DNA from: an uncultured Siphonobacter sp.
Lineage (GTDB): Bacteria > Bacteroidota > Bacteroidia > Cytophagales > Spirosomataceae
Assembly: GCA_913775095.1 (NCBI GenBank)
Contig: CAJYIW010000027.1
Coordinates: 1 to 64,000 of the forward strand
DNA length: 64,000 nt
Direction: 5' to 3'
Both the position numbers and the translations under genes were made by a program. Under the pieces are notes generated by a model. It saw nothing but the letters and a program-made list of their open reading frames with translations. It did no database searches and was not told where the DNA came from. Below are positions 18,606 through 27,484 of this stretch, piece after piece (position 1 is the stretch's first letter; every line of letters begins with the position of its first letter).

Positions 18606-20165
18606 TTACTGCTTGTCCCACCAGATGCGGGTTGTCAGTTCATTCCGTCCCTGCCGCTGAATGGCCGCGTTCACCTGCTCGGCGTTCACGCTTTCCTCAG
18701 TAGGCGGATACAGCAGGCGGCGGGGAATGGTGCCACCCGTGGCATTACCCGGCACGTTAACCGGGGTCAGCTTAGGATAACCCGAGCGACGGAAGTTCGA
18801 CCACACTTCCTGCTCATCGGGAAAGAGAGAAACCCAGAGCTGATTATTGATCGCTTCCAGTTTGGCTTCCGTCGTACCGCTGGTCGGGAAAGGATTGGCC
18901 GTCAGGTAGGCACTAATCGAAGCGTCTGAAATAACTCCGGCTGCCCCAAAGAGCGTCCAGTTTTTCATGGCCGACGTAACGCCGCTCGCATAAGCCGTTG
19001 CGGCATTACCCGTATGCCAGCCCCGAACGGCGGCTTCGGCCAGTAACAGATTGGCTTCCGCCGCTGACAGTACGATCACTGGAGTATCGTATTTAAGGAG
19101 GATGTTAGGGTTAGGCTCGGATAAGGTACCAAAGTCAGCCGGCTTAGCCAGTAATCCATTAGGCATTCCTTTCTGAACCGAAGCCGAAGCATCGGCAACG
19201 TATCCCCCCGCTCCATTGCTTTTCCAAACCACCGATAAGACGCTCAAACGAGGATCGCTGGTCGTTTTCAGGTAATCAATGAAGGTTTTGGAAAACTTTC
19301 CTCCTTCGGTATTATTCTGTCCGAATGAAGTAGTGCTGTAATCCGCTCCCCGCAAGGCAGCGGCATAGGGATTCCAGTTGAAATTTTGCCCCGAGGAGAG
19401 GTAATTAATACGAGCGACATCCGCATCCGTCGTAATGATTCCACCCGCAATAGCCTTTTTGACCCAGGTTTGAGCCGTGGCTGCATCTACTTTACTCATC
19501 CGCATGCCCAGTCGGAGCATGAGCGAGTAAGCAAATTTCTTCCATTTCGTCACGTCGCCATTATACATCAGATCGGCGGTTCCCATGGTCGGTTTTGTGG
19601 CGTCCAGGGCTGCTGCTGCTTCGTCCAGCTCTTTCAGCATATCCAGATAAATGGATTGCTGAGTATCGTATCTGGGAGCATACAGGTTTTCGGTAAAACC
19701 TTTCCCTGCATCGGTATAGGGAATGTCACCGTATAAATCCGTAATCCGGTGCATGGCGTACGCCCGCCAGATCCGGGCTACGGATAATAAGTTCACCTGA
19801 GCCGGATCCTGCTGCACCGCCCGGATTACTTCAGAGATTTCGACGATTGCCGTTGGGTAGGCATTCTGAAAATAATCGTACGGATAAGAGCCTTGCTGAA
19901 AATAGTATTTATCGCCAATACCGGGTACGTCCTTGTAAGTCGCGTAATGCTGCATGGCTCCTCCGGCGGCTAATATTCCCGTGGAGAAATACGCGTTACT
20001 GAAGACATCCATCTGAGCTTTAGTGAACATATATCCGGGTTGCACTACCGGAGAAGCATCAGGGTTGGTATTCAACTCTTCAAATCCCTTATCACAGGAA
20101 CTGAGCAGGGTAACGGCCAGAGCGGATACCCAAAGTGATTTATATAAGGTTTTATGCACGTTCAT
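18606..20165 (-). CDS. SusD/RagB family nutrient-binding lipoprotein
   Basis: A 519-residue outer-membrane lipoprotein (lipobox LLSSC). It starts DKGFEELNTNPD after the Cys and contains the TPR-rich helical body and late LWVSLFPDEQEVWSNFRRSGYP block of SusD-like proteins of the SusD/RagB type 2 branch. It binds oligosaccharide or related ligands at the surface and caps the SusC channel. It lies 11 bp after susC, and the GH20 gene follows. Confidence 0.95.
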   Translation of the reverse strand: MNVHKTLYKSLWVSALAVTLLSSCDKGFEELNTNPDASPVVQPGYMFTKAQMDVFSNAYFSTGILAAGGAMQHYATYKDVPGIGDKYYFQQGSYPYDYFQNAYPTAIVEISEVIRAVQQDPAQVNLLSVARIWRAYAMHRITDLYGDIPYTDAGKGFTENLYAPRYDTQQSIYLDMLKELDEAAAALDATKPTMGTADLMYNGDVTKWKKFAYSLMLRLGMRMSKVDAATAQTWVKKAIAGGIITTDADVARINYLSSGQNFNWNPYAAALRGADYSTTSFGQNNTEGGKFSKTFIDYLKTTSDPRLSVLSVVWKSNGAGGYVADASASVQKGMPNGLLAKPADFGTLSEPNPNILLKYDTPVIVLSAAEANLLLAEAAVRGWHTGNAATAYASGVTSAMKNWTLFGAAGVISDASISAYLTANPFPTSGTTEAKLEAINNQLWVSLFPDEQEVWSNFRRSGYPKLTPVNVPGNATGGTIPRRLLYPPTEESVNAEQVNAAIQRQGRNELTTRIWWDKQ

Positions 20166-20176
20166 GAGTCCGGAAA

Positions 20177-23100
20177 TTAGAATTTCAACATCAGATTGAC
20201 CCCCATGCTACGCGTACGGGGCATAGCAAACGCTTCGAAGCCCTGAGCATTACTGTTGGTATAGCTGGATTCAGGATCGAAGTTGTCCGTCTTTTTGTAA
20301 AGAATGAATGGGTTACGAGCCACCAGAGAAACGCTGGCACCCCGGAAGATTTTCGAGTTTTTAACCGGGATCGAGTAATTCAGTACGACCTGACGCAGCT
20401 TCACGAAACTGGCATCGTACAGGAACAGATCCGTGTAGTTTTTCAGGTTATCGTAGTACAGACGTAAGTCTTTTACCGGTACCGTTCGGGAATAGGCATC
20501 ACCGGAAGCCGTTACCCCTGAAACGGGCAAGCCACTTTCACGACCGGGTAAGGTCATCTGATGCAGACCAAAACGGGTGGCGTACACGTCCATAGTTGAG
20601 AAGATCTTGTTGCCGAACTTGCCATCAATCAGGACGTCCAGGGAGAAGTTTTTGTACGTAAACGTGTTGTTCAGACCCATCGTCCAGGGTGGTACGCCCT
20701 GTCCCAGTTCCTTCAGCGTACTTCTTTGCTGATAACCCGTAGCAGTGTTGAAGATGACGTTACCATTGGCGTCTTTATCCATCGTATAACCCTTGATCGT
20801 TCCGTAAGGACGGCCTACCTGGTTATGAATGAAGGCCCATCCGCCCACGCTTCCCGCCATCTCGATGGTATTCAGTCCATCGACCAGCTGAAGAACTTCA
20901 CTTTTATTATAAGCCAGGTTGTAGCTCACATTCCAGCTGAAGTTCTTAGTCTTAACGGGGTTATAGGTCACTAAAGCTTCAATTCCGCGATTACTTAATT
21001 CGCCTACGTTCAATAAAGCTTCGTTGTAACCCGTAGCTCTCGAAACCGTCGTCCGGACGATATCATCAGTCGTTTTACGGTCGTAATACGTTAAGTCCAG
21101 CCCTAAGCGGTTATTAAAGAATTTCGCGTCAATCCCTACTTCATACGTCGTGGAAGTCAGCGGACGTAAGGCTGAATTGGTAATCAGGTTCACGTTGTTA
21201 TACTGCGTAATCTGTTGCAGGGGTCGTCCATCATGCCCGCCCTGCACCAGACCGTAAGTCTGACGAGTGATGTATGGATCCACCGAACCCTGACCTACCT
21301 GAGCCCAGGAAGCCCGGGCTTTGGCAAAGCTGATCCACTGAGGTAATTCAACCGCCTGCGAAAGAATGAAACTACCTCCTACCGAAGGATAGAATAAGCT
21401 GTTATTGGTAGGACTCAGTGTTGAGAACCAGTCCTGGCGACCGGTCAGGGTCAGGAAAGCAATTCCTTTGTAATCCATGTCCAGAGAGCCGAAAACCGAG
21501 TTGGTCGCTACACGGGGGTTATAAGGACGCGTCGTAAAGTTAGACAGGTTCGTATAACTGTAGAAATTAGGAACAATGAACTGCGTTCCGTCAATGTACG
21601 TCTCATTGGAAACGAACTTCCGCATGTTACCACCCGCCAGAGCCGTCAAATGGAAATGTTGTCCCAGATTGGCGTTGTAATGGGCCGTTAACATCCCGTT
21701 TGTTTCCGAAACCGAGTTATCAATCTGGTGGTACTCTCCCGCTGAGTTCAACGTATATACGGTTCCCGATGGAATGATCCCGATGTACTTGTAATTATAA
21801 AAGTCGCGGCTCACGCTTCCCCGGATGTACAGATTATCCAGCAGGTTGTATTGCAGATTGAACTGACCAATGAAGCGGTTTTTGGTATCGTTGTTTTTAT
21901 ACCGATTCACCACGAAATAGGAGTTGGACGCATAAGGCGTTTCGTTCCACTGAATCTCCCGGCCCGTGGCGTCATAGCCGGGTGATAACTGACGAATATC
22001 CACCGTATTGGCTAACATATAGACGGCCCAGTTAGGGTTACCCGTCGCATCTCCGGCACTGGGGCGGTTCGTAGCCTGTTCGATGTTATACTGAGCAACG
22101 GCCTCTAACGAAAGTTTGGGCGTCAGCTTCGCGTTTACATTCAGGTTACCCACTTTACGGTTGAATTTGGAATTAGGCAGAATGCTTTTGCTGTCCATAT
22201 TGGCCAGCGAGAAACGGAAGTTGATGTTCTCCGAACCTCCACTCAAAGCCAGCGTGTTGGAGAACGTGGTTCCCGTTTCATAGAAATTCTGGATATTCCG
22301 ACGTTGGGGTGAATAAGGCTGTTGCGTACCGTTAAAGATGGTATAGGGTTGTCCGTCCATCTTGGCTCCAAACGAACGACGGCCCCAATCGGTGGCTTCC
22401 TGCTGCGTAGCGGGTTTGCGTCCCTGATCTCCCTGACCGTATTCGTATTGCCATTTGGGGAAAACCGAAGGCGTTTCTGCGGTAAAAGTGGAGTTAAAAT
22501 CAACCCCCAGGCCCTTTTGAGCCCGTCCTTTTTTCGTAGTAATCAGAATGACGCCGTTAGCGGCCCGCGAACCGTATAGAGCCGCTGCCGTTCCTCCTTT
22601 CAGCACACTCATGCTTTCGATATCGTCGGGGTTAATCCCGCCAATGCCATCGCCACGGTCTACGTTCAAACCACCTGCACCCGTCTGAGGACTACCGCCG
22701 GGCGTGCTATTATCAATCGGCATCCCATTAATCACGTATAAGGGCTGGCTATTGCCACTCAGCGAACCGTTACCGCGAATGACTACGCGACTGGAACCGC
22801 CAGGCCCCGTTGATAAACCGGAGGCATTGACCCCGGCAATTTTTCCGGAAAGAGCACTGGCTACGTTCATTTCACGAGCCTGGGTAAAGTCCGAACCTTT
22901 TACTTCCGTTACCGAATACGCCAGAGCTTTTTTATCCCGCTGGATACCCAGAGCCGTTACCACTACTTCGTTCAGGCTTTTGGTATCTTCTTTCATCGCC
23001 ACCTCTACGGCCGTCCGTCCGCCAACAACTACTTCCTGGGGCAGGAAACCTACGTAAGAAAAAACCAGGGTTGCGTTTTCGGCAACGGCCAGGGTAAATA

Positions 23101-23293
23101 GTCCCTGAGCGTCCGTAACCGTTCCTTTGGTTGACCCTTTCTCTACAACCGTTACGCCGGGCAACGGGGCTCCGTCACCCGCATTAGTTACTTTACCTGT
23201 AATAGTCTGAGCTATGGCAGGAATCCCGATGAGCCAGAAGAAGGCAAAGAGCCTTCCGAGGCGGCCAGGAAAACAGGATGGTAAAATTTTCAT
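20177..23293 (-). CDS. SusC/RagA family TonB-linked outer-membrane protein
   Basis: A 1038-residue SusC-type importer. It has a signal peptide, a carboxypeptidase-regulatory-like domain (TITGKVTNAGDGAPLPGVTV, ending VGFLPQEV), a SusC linker (LNEVVVTALGIQRDKKALAYS) and a plug with the family repeat MSVLKGGTAAALYGSRAANG. The barrel ends VNLMLKF. It is the first gene of the seven-gene minus-strand operon and is divergent from the DeoR-type regulator 323 bp away. It probably imports an amino-sugar- and fucose-containing glycan fragment, inferred from the glycosidases in the operon. Confidence 0.95.
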   Translation of the reverse strand: MKILPSCFPGRLGRLFAFFWLIGIPAIAQTITGKVTNAGDGAPLPGVTVVEKGSTKGTVTDAQGLFTLAVAENATLVFSYVGFLPQEVVVGGRTAVEVAMKEDTKSLNEVVVTALGIQRDKKALAYSVTEVKGSDFTQAREMNVASALSGKIAGVNASGLSTGPGGSSRVVIRGNGSLSGNSQPLYVINGMPIDNSTPGGSPQTGAGGLNVDRGDGIGGINPDDIESMSVLKGGTAAALYGSRAANGVILITTKKGRAQKGLGVDFNSTFTAETPSVFPKWQYEYGQGDQGRKPATQQEATDWGRRSFGAKMDGQPYTIFNGTQQPYSPQRRNIQNFYETGTTFSNTLALSGGSENINFRFSLANMDSKSILPNSKFNRKVGNLNVNAKLTPKLSLEAVAQYNIEQATNRPSAGDATGNPNWAVYMLANTVDIRQLSPGYDATGREIQWNETPYASNSYFVVNRYKNNDTKNRFIGQFNLQYNLLDNLYIRGSVSRDFYNYKYIGIIPSGTVYTLNSAGEYHQIDNSVSETNGMLTAHYNANLGQHFHLTALAGGNMRKFVSNETYIDGTQFIVPNFYSYTNLSNFTTRPYNPRVATNSVFGSLDMDYKGIAFLTLTGRQDWFSTLSPTNNSLFYPSVGGSFILSQAVELPQWISFAKARASWAQVGQGSVDPYITRQTYGLVQGGHDGRPLQQITQYNNVNLITNSALRPLTSTTYEVGIDAKFFNNRLGLDLTYYDRKTTDDIVRTTVSRATGYNEALLNVGELSNRGIEALVTYNPVKTKNFSWNVSYNLAYNKSEVLQLVDGLNTIEMAGSVGGWAFIHNQVGRPYGTIKGYTMDKDANGNVIFNTATGYQQRSTLKELGQGVPPWTMGLNNTFTYKNFSLDVLIDGKFGNKIFSTMDVYATRFGLHQMTLPGRESGLPVSGVTASGDAYSRTVPVKDLRLYYDNLKNYTDLFLYDASFVKLRQVVLNYSIPVKNSKIFRGASVSLVARNPFILYKKTDNFDPESSYTNSNAQGFEAFAMPRTRSMGVNLMLKF

Positions 23294-23339
23294 AGAAGTA
23301 CAGGATAAGGATTTTTCAATAGGCCCACTTAGTTAATCC

Positions 23340-23485
23340 GCATAACTTGCAAGCATAATGCATTTTTTGCGAAATATAGGAAGTTATTTAAAGCTTTTGC
23401 AAATATTATTGTTTAATAAAGCTTCAAAGACCCTTTTTTTACCATAAATCACTACTTTTACAGCATAATAAATTGCAAATTATGC
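23340..23485. promoter_or_regulatory. Candidate operator words between susC and the DeoR-type gene
   Basis: Two sites share the words GCATAA and TTGCAA. The first is GCATAACTTGCAAGCATAAT with its flank (23340-23362). The second has 7-bp inverted arms GCATAAT / ATTATGC around nine bases that contain TTGCAA (23463-23485). They lie in the divergent control region and are plausible DeoR-type operators. Confidence 0.45.
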
Positions 23486-23581
23486 GTTTTATAACTATTC
23501 ATACGAACGACTGTCTGGAAAATCAGGTTGGAAAATTTTAGTGAAGTATGGTTACGTAAACCAGTCCGTGCCGTTTTTTCA

Positions 23582-23589
23582 TACCTTTG
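23582..23589 (+). promoter_or_regulatory. Bacteroidota -7 box TACCTTTG
   Basis: A match to TAnnTTTG, 27 bp before the DeoR-type start codon. Confidence 0.6.
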
Positions 23590-23616
23590 TCTGTTCAACA
23601 GTAAGCCACTAAACCC

Positions 23617-24375
23617 ATGTCAGTAGTTTTCTTAAAAGAAGACCGTAAGGATCTGATTATAAACCAAGTAAATTTACACACCCGTATTACGCTTACCGAT
23701 TTGGCCAGCACCCTTAATGTTTCGGAAGACACCATTCGCCGGGACATTAATGACCTGGCTGATGAGGGAAAATTGATCAAAATACGGGGTGGAGCCATGT
23801 CCAAGGCTTATCACTACTCTTCGCAACCCGTCGAGAGTTACGCCCATGACAGCAAGAAACTCATTGCAGAAAAAGCAGTTTCCTTATTGAAAGACGGCAT
23901 GCTGGTGCTGATGGGTGGCGGAACGACCATCCGGGAGTTCATCAAGATGATTCCGAACGAACTGAAAGCTACTTTTCTGACAGTCAATCCATTAACAGCC
24001 GTAGAGCTATTAGACAAACCTAATCTGGAGATCATTATGATTGGGGGACCCATTTCCCGGTACAGTCAGATGGCCGTTGGCGGTGACGTATATCAGCGAC
24101 TGTCAGAGATTCGGGTAGACCTCTGCATCATGGGCACTAACGCTCTGGATGCCAAGGAAGGACTGACGGATTCCAACTGGGAAACGGTGCAGGCCAAGAA
24201 GGCCATGATCCGGGCTTCCGAGAAAATTGCAATTCTTGCAATATCCGAGAAAATGAACAGCGTCATGTCGATGAAAGTCGCAGATTTGCGGGAGATTGAT
24301 TACCTGGTTACGGAGCTTTCGCCCGATTCCAGTCTTCTCACTCCTTACCAAACGGGGAAAACGCTGGTGATTTAG
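23617..24375 (+). CDS. DeoR/GlpR family transcriptional regulator
   Basis: A 252-residue regulator. It has an N-terminal DeoR winged helix (about residues 10-60: ITLTDLASTLNVSEDTIRRD, then GKLIKIRGGA) and a C-terminal sugar-phosphate-sensing domain with VLMGGGTTIREF and IMIGG segments and a late ILAISEKMNS. Such proteins usually repress sugar catabolic genes and release DNA on binding a phosphorylated sugar. It is divergent from the SusC operon, so it is the probable repressor of that operon, with an amino-sugar or fucose phosphate as the inferred effector. Confidence 0.92.
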   Translation: MSVVFLKEDRKDLIINQVNLHTRITLTDLASTLNVSEDTIRRDINDLADEGKLIKIRGGAMSKAYHYSSQPVESYAHDSKKLIAEKAVSLLKDGMLVLMGGGTTIREFIKMIPNELKATFLTVNPLTAVELLDKPNLEIIMIGGPISRYSQMAVGGDVYQRLSEIRVDLCIMGTNALDAKEGLTDSNWETVQAKKAMIRASEKIAILAISEKMNSVMSMKVADLREIDYLVTELSPDSSLLTPYQTGKTLVI

Positions 24376-24563
24376 TGGTTGGTTATTCGTTGATGGTTGT
24401 TTGTTGTTCGTTGGTGGTTATTTGTCCTGATCTCTCCTGCTGTTCCGGATTTGCAATCCGGAACTTCATCTCTAGTGGATTTACAATCCACTTTCAACAA
24501 AAAGTGGCCTGTGAAACACAGACCACTCTAAAAAACCAATAACTAACAACCCATAACTAACAA
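24376..24563. repeat. Intergenic repeat cluster with paired hairpins
   Basis: GTTGTT-rich words at 24376-24421 are answered by AACAAC-rich words at 24536-24562. In between lie two perfect hairpins with the same core: GTTCCGGATT-TGC-AATCCGGAAC (24442-24464) and AGTGGATT-TAC-AATCCACT (24474-24492). Confidence 0.8.
24503..24527. terminator. Bidirectional terminator
   Basis: AGTGGCCTGTG pairs with CACAGACCACT, with a GAAA-type loop, A-run before and CTAAAAA after, between convergent genes. Confidence 0.7.
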
Positions 24564-25097
24564 CTATACTTCCGCCAGCTGATAAATACAGGGCAGGTTT
24601 CGGCCCAGTCCGTCGTAATCGAGCCCATAGCCCAGCACAAACTTGTTTTCAATGGCGAAGCCTACGTATTTCAGCGTCACCGGAATCCGGGTGGCTTCGG
24701 GTTTATGGAGCATCGTCGCAATTTCAATGGAGCGAGGCTTCTGGGCGGTTATCTGGCCCAGTAACTCCGCCATCGTGTGTCCGGTATCCACAATGTCTTC
24801 AATGATAATCACATCGCGTCCTTTGATTTCTTCGCTCAAACCCAGGATCTGCTTCACTTTTCCCGTGGTACCCGTGCCCTCGTAGGAGCTCACGCGTATG
24901 AACGTAATTTCGCAATCGATGGTGATGTTTTTCATTAATTCAGCCACAAACAGAAACGAACCGTTGAGCACTGCAATCAATAAGGGACGCTGACCCTGAT
25001 AATCCTGATTCATTTGCCCGGCTAACGCGGCAATTCGTTTTTCCAGCGTTTCCTGATCAATAAAAACGTCAAATTGTTTATCGTGAACCTGTATCAC
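24564..25097 (-). CDS. hpt: Hypoxanthine phosphoribosyltransferase
   Basis: A cytosolic purine-salvage enzyme that converts hypoxanthine or guanine plus PRPP to IMP or GMP. The PRPP-binding loop VIIIEDIVDTGHTM and the flexible-loop region with RVSSYEGT are clear, and the C-terminal GYGLDYDG-type segment is present. The frame is open to an ATG at 25160, but homologues begin near MIQVHDKQF. A GTG at 25097 gives exactly that, at 178 residues, so it is preferred. Confidence 0.85.
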   Translation of the reverse strand: MIQVHDKQFDVFIDQETLEKRIAALAGQMNQDYQGQRPLLIAVLNGSFLFVAELMKNITIDCEITFIRVSSYEGTGTTGKVKQILGLSEEIKGRDVIIIEDIVDTGHTMAELLGQITAQKPRSIEIATMLHKPEATRIPVTLKYVGFAIENKFVLGYGLDYDGLGRNLPCIYQLAEV

Positions 25098-25419
25098 TTG
25101 AGTTGGGGTTAGGGAAGTACATGCCCGGTTGGATTCGTTTGAAAGAAGACAAAGTCGCACCTTTCAGTCAGATAAACCAGCATTACTTCAAGGGAAAACC
25201 AATAAAACAGCACTCTTTCTTTCGCCTGAAGACTTGCTGATCTTCACCGGAAGAGTCCATTTTTCATCCATTGAAAACGCAAAATTAGCTTTCCTGCCTT
25301 TGTAAGTGTTAAAACGAAAAAAATTAAGGCTAAATTTAAACGACTTTTTAATAATTGCCGTTGATCTTTCCACAGCTACTCTGTAACGCATTAATCCCAC
25401 AGGAGCTTTTTTTAAAGCC

Positions 25420-26646
25420 ATGAAAATCAATTTAGTAACTTTCTTTTTAGTTCTGATTTCCCTTGCTTCTTCGGCACAATCCTGGTTTGAAACGGCGGAA
25501 AAAAACGAGCAGACCCGATCGGGCGGGATGCTGCTGAAACGTACGGAAGTCCAGATCGAAGCTACGGAGGCCATTAACGCCATGTATAATTACAACTTCC
25601 CGGAAGCCCTGAAGGAGTTTGGTTACCTGCGGGCCCGTTACCCCGAACACCCGCTCCCCTACTTCCTGTTTGGACTGGCGGAATGGTGGAAAATTGTGCC
25701 GAATACGGATAACGACATGTACGACGCCAAGTGCGAACTCTTCATGGATCAGGCCATTGAGAAAGCTGAAAAACTCTACGATCAGGGAGGTAATCAGGAA
25801 ATTGAAGCCAGCTTTTTTCTGGCGGCATCGTACGCGTTTAAATCCCGGATGTACGCTGAACGGAAGAAATGGATCAAGGCGAGTAATGCCGGAAAAAATG
25901 CCCTGAAGTACTTTGACAAGTGCAAAGGTCACGAAGATTTCTCGCCCGAAATGGCCTTCGGTGATGGGCTCTATAATTACTACCGGCAGTGGGTACCGGA
26001 AAACTACTCGGCACTGAAACCCATTTTCTGGTTTTTTCACGAAGGCGATAAGAAAAAAGGCATTGGTCAGCTGGAATGGGTTTCCCGTAATGCATTTTAC
26101 AGCCGTACGGAAGCTCAGTATTTCCTGCTTCAGATTTATGCTTCTGAAAATCAGCACGAAAAAGGGTATCAACTGGCCCGGTACTTACACGTAACCTATC
26201 CCTGGAACCCTTACTTCCACCGGATGTACGCCCGGGAATGTTTCGTAACCGGTCATATCAACGAAGCCGATGCAGCCTCGAAAGCCATCCTGGAGCGGTA
26301 TGACAATCGTCAGTTTGGTTACGAACCCGTCAGCGGACGTTACGCGGCGTATATTCTGGCGTATTACAATCACTTTTTCTACCATAATATTCCGGCAGCG
26401 AAAGAGTATTACAAACGCACGATTGCGTTTGCCGAAATGAACGGAGCCACCGAGTCGGGTTACCACACCTCGGCCCTGCTGAACCTGGGTAAAATCGCCG
26501 ACGGCGAAGGAAATCTGGAAGAAGCCAGGCAGTACTACGAAAAAGTGATTCGCTTTGCGGATAAAAAAACGGCTCAGCGAAACGAGGCCAAAAAACTGCT
26601 GGATAATAACCGAAAACGCCAGAAAGAGCAACGCAAAAAGAAATAG
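25420..26646 (+). CDS. Secreted tetratricopeptide-repeat protein
   Basis: A 408-residue protein with signal peptide MKINLVTFFLVLISLASSAQ. TPR-like helical pairs run through the body (for example NFPEALKEFGYLRARYPEHP, and a later GNLEEARQYYEKVIRFADKK), and the C-terminal tail is Lys/Arg-rich. It is probably a periplasmic scaffold; no partner can be named. The metallophosphoesterase gene follows 28 bp downstream on the same strand. Confidence 0.8.
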   Translation: MKINLVTFFLVLISLASSAQSWFETAEKNEQTRSGGMLLKRTEVQIEATEAINAMYNYNFPEALKEFGYLRARYPEHPLPYFLFGLAEWWKIVPNTDNDMYDAKCELFMDQAIEKAEKLYDQGGNQEIEASFFLAASYAFKSRMYAERKKWIKASNAGKNALKYFDKCKGHEDFSPEMAFGDGLYNYYRQWVPENYSALKPIFWFFHEGDKKKGIGQLEWVSRNAFYSRTEAQYFLLQIYASENQHEKGYQLARYLHVTYPWNPYFHRMYARECFVTGHINEADAASKAILERYDNRQFGYEPVSGRYAAYILAYYNHFFYHNIPAAKEYYKRTIAFAEMNGATESGYHTSALLNLGKIADGEGNLEEARQYYEKVIRFADKKTAQRNEAKKLLDNNRKRQKEQRKKK

Positions 26647-26674
26647 TGGAATATCCTTTTTCCGGCAGGATTAC

Positions 26675-27343
26675 ATGAATGTATTAGCGATTGGTGATAT
26701 TCACGGACGGACGAACTGGCAGGAAGCTCCGATAACCACGGCGGATAAGGTCATCTTTATGGGTGATTACGTCGATTCCAAAGAATACTCAGACGAACAG
26801 ACGGATGAGGTTTTAAAGCAGATTGTCGCCCTGAAAGAAGGTGACCCTGAGAAGTTTGTTCTGTTATTGGGAAACCACGATGTAGCTTATCTGCATTATC
26901 CTGAATACCGCTGTTCGGGTTTCCGTTTTTACATGCAAAAAAAGTGGACGGCTTTTTACCGGGAACACCAGTCGGCTTTTCAGGTGGCGTATCAACTGGA
27001 TAAGCATCTGTTTACGCACGCCGGTGTGTCCCGCCTCTGGGCCCGGAAACACGGCATTACCGGCTCTGATGTAGCCGGTACTCTAAATCATTTACAGGAA
27101 ACGGCTTCGGGTCGGGAAGCTCTTTTTGAATGCGGAGCTATTCGCGGAGGAAACCCCGGAGCCACGGGTGGTATTGTCTGGGCCGACCAGCGGGAAACAG
27201 CCGGCCACTACATTCCGGATTTTCACCAGATTGTTGGTCATACGCCTTTACCCGAAATTCGCCGGTACGGGGATCAGAACAGCTCGATTACCTATATTGA
27301 TGTCTTAGGGAAAACGGTTGATTTCTGGGAGCGAACGTTTTAA
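26675..27343 (+). CDS. Metallophosphoesterase (calcineurin-like)
   Basis: A 222-residue cytosolic phosphoesterase. The metal-binding blocks are all present: GDIHGR (7-12), GDYVDS (30-35), GNHD (66-69), FTHAG and VGHTPLPE near the C-terminus. Substrate unknown; similar to the serine/threonine phosphatase-like or Ap4A hydrolase-like branch. The frame is open upstream, but the Met at 26675 begins MNVLAIGDIHG, where the family begins, and it follows an AGGA-containing stretch. Confidence 0.88.
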   Translation: MNVLAIGDIHGRTNWQEAPITTADKVIFMGDYVDSKEYSDEQTDEVLKQIVALKEGDPEKFVLLLGNHDVAYLHYPEYRCSGFRFYMQKKWTAFYREHQSAFQVAYQLDKHLFTHAGVSRLWARKHGITGSDVAGTLNHLQETASGREALFECGAIRGGNPGATGGIVWADQRETAGHYIPDFHQIVGHTPLPEIRRYGDQNSSITYIDVLGKTVDFWERTF

Positions 27344-27435
27344 GTGATCAGTAGTTGCCTGGTATGAGTTGTTGGTTACTGCACTTCTGGTCGTTACCAT
27401 AACTGAATCACCTGGTATTAAATGATATCTACAGA

Positions 27436-27472
27436 AAAGGGCCACGGTTTATTCTCTAAATCGTGGCCCTTT
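27436..27472. terminator. Bidirectional terminator
   Basis: A perfect 11-bp stem AAAGGGCCACG / CGTGGCCCTTT followed by T-run, between convergent genes. Confidence 0.9.
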
Positions 27473-27484
27473 TTTATGAATCGT

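Noticed and set aside
25188-25583. 131-codon minus-strand frame upstream of hpt
   Set aside because: It overlaps the start of the TPR gene on the other strand and has no recognisable features.
25447-26172. 241-codon minus-strand frame inside the TPR gene
   Set aside because: Long antisense shadow; the TPR gene has a signal peptide and clear repeats.
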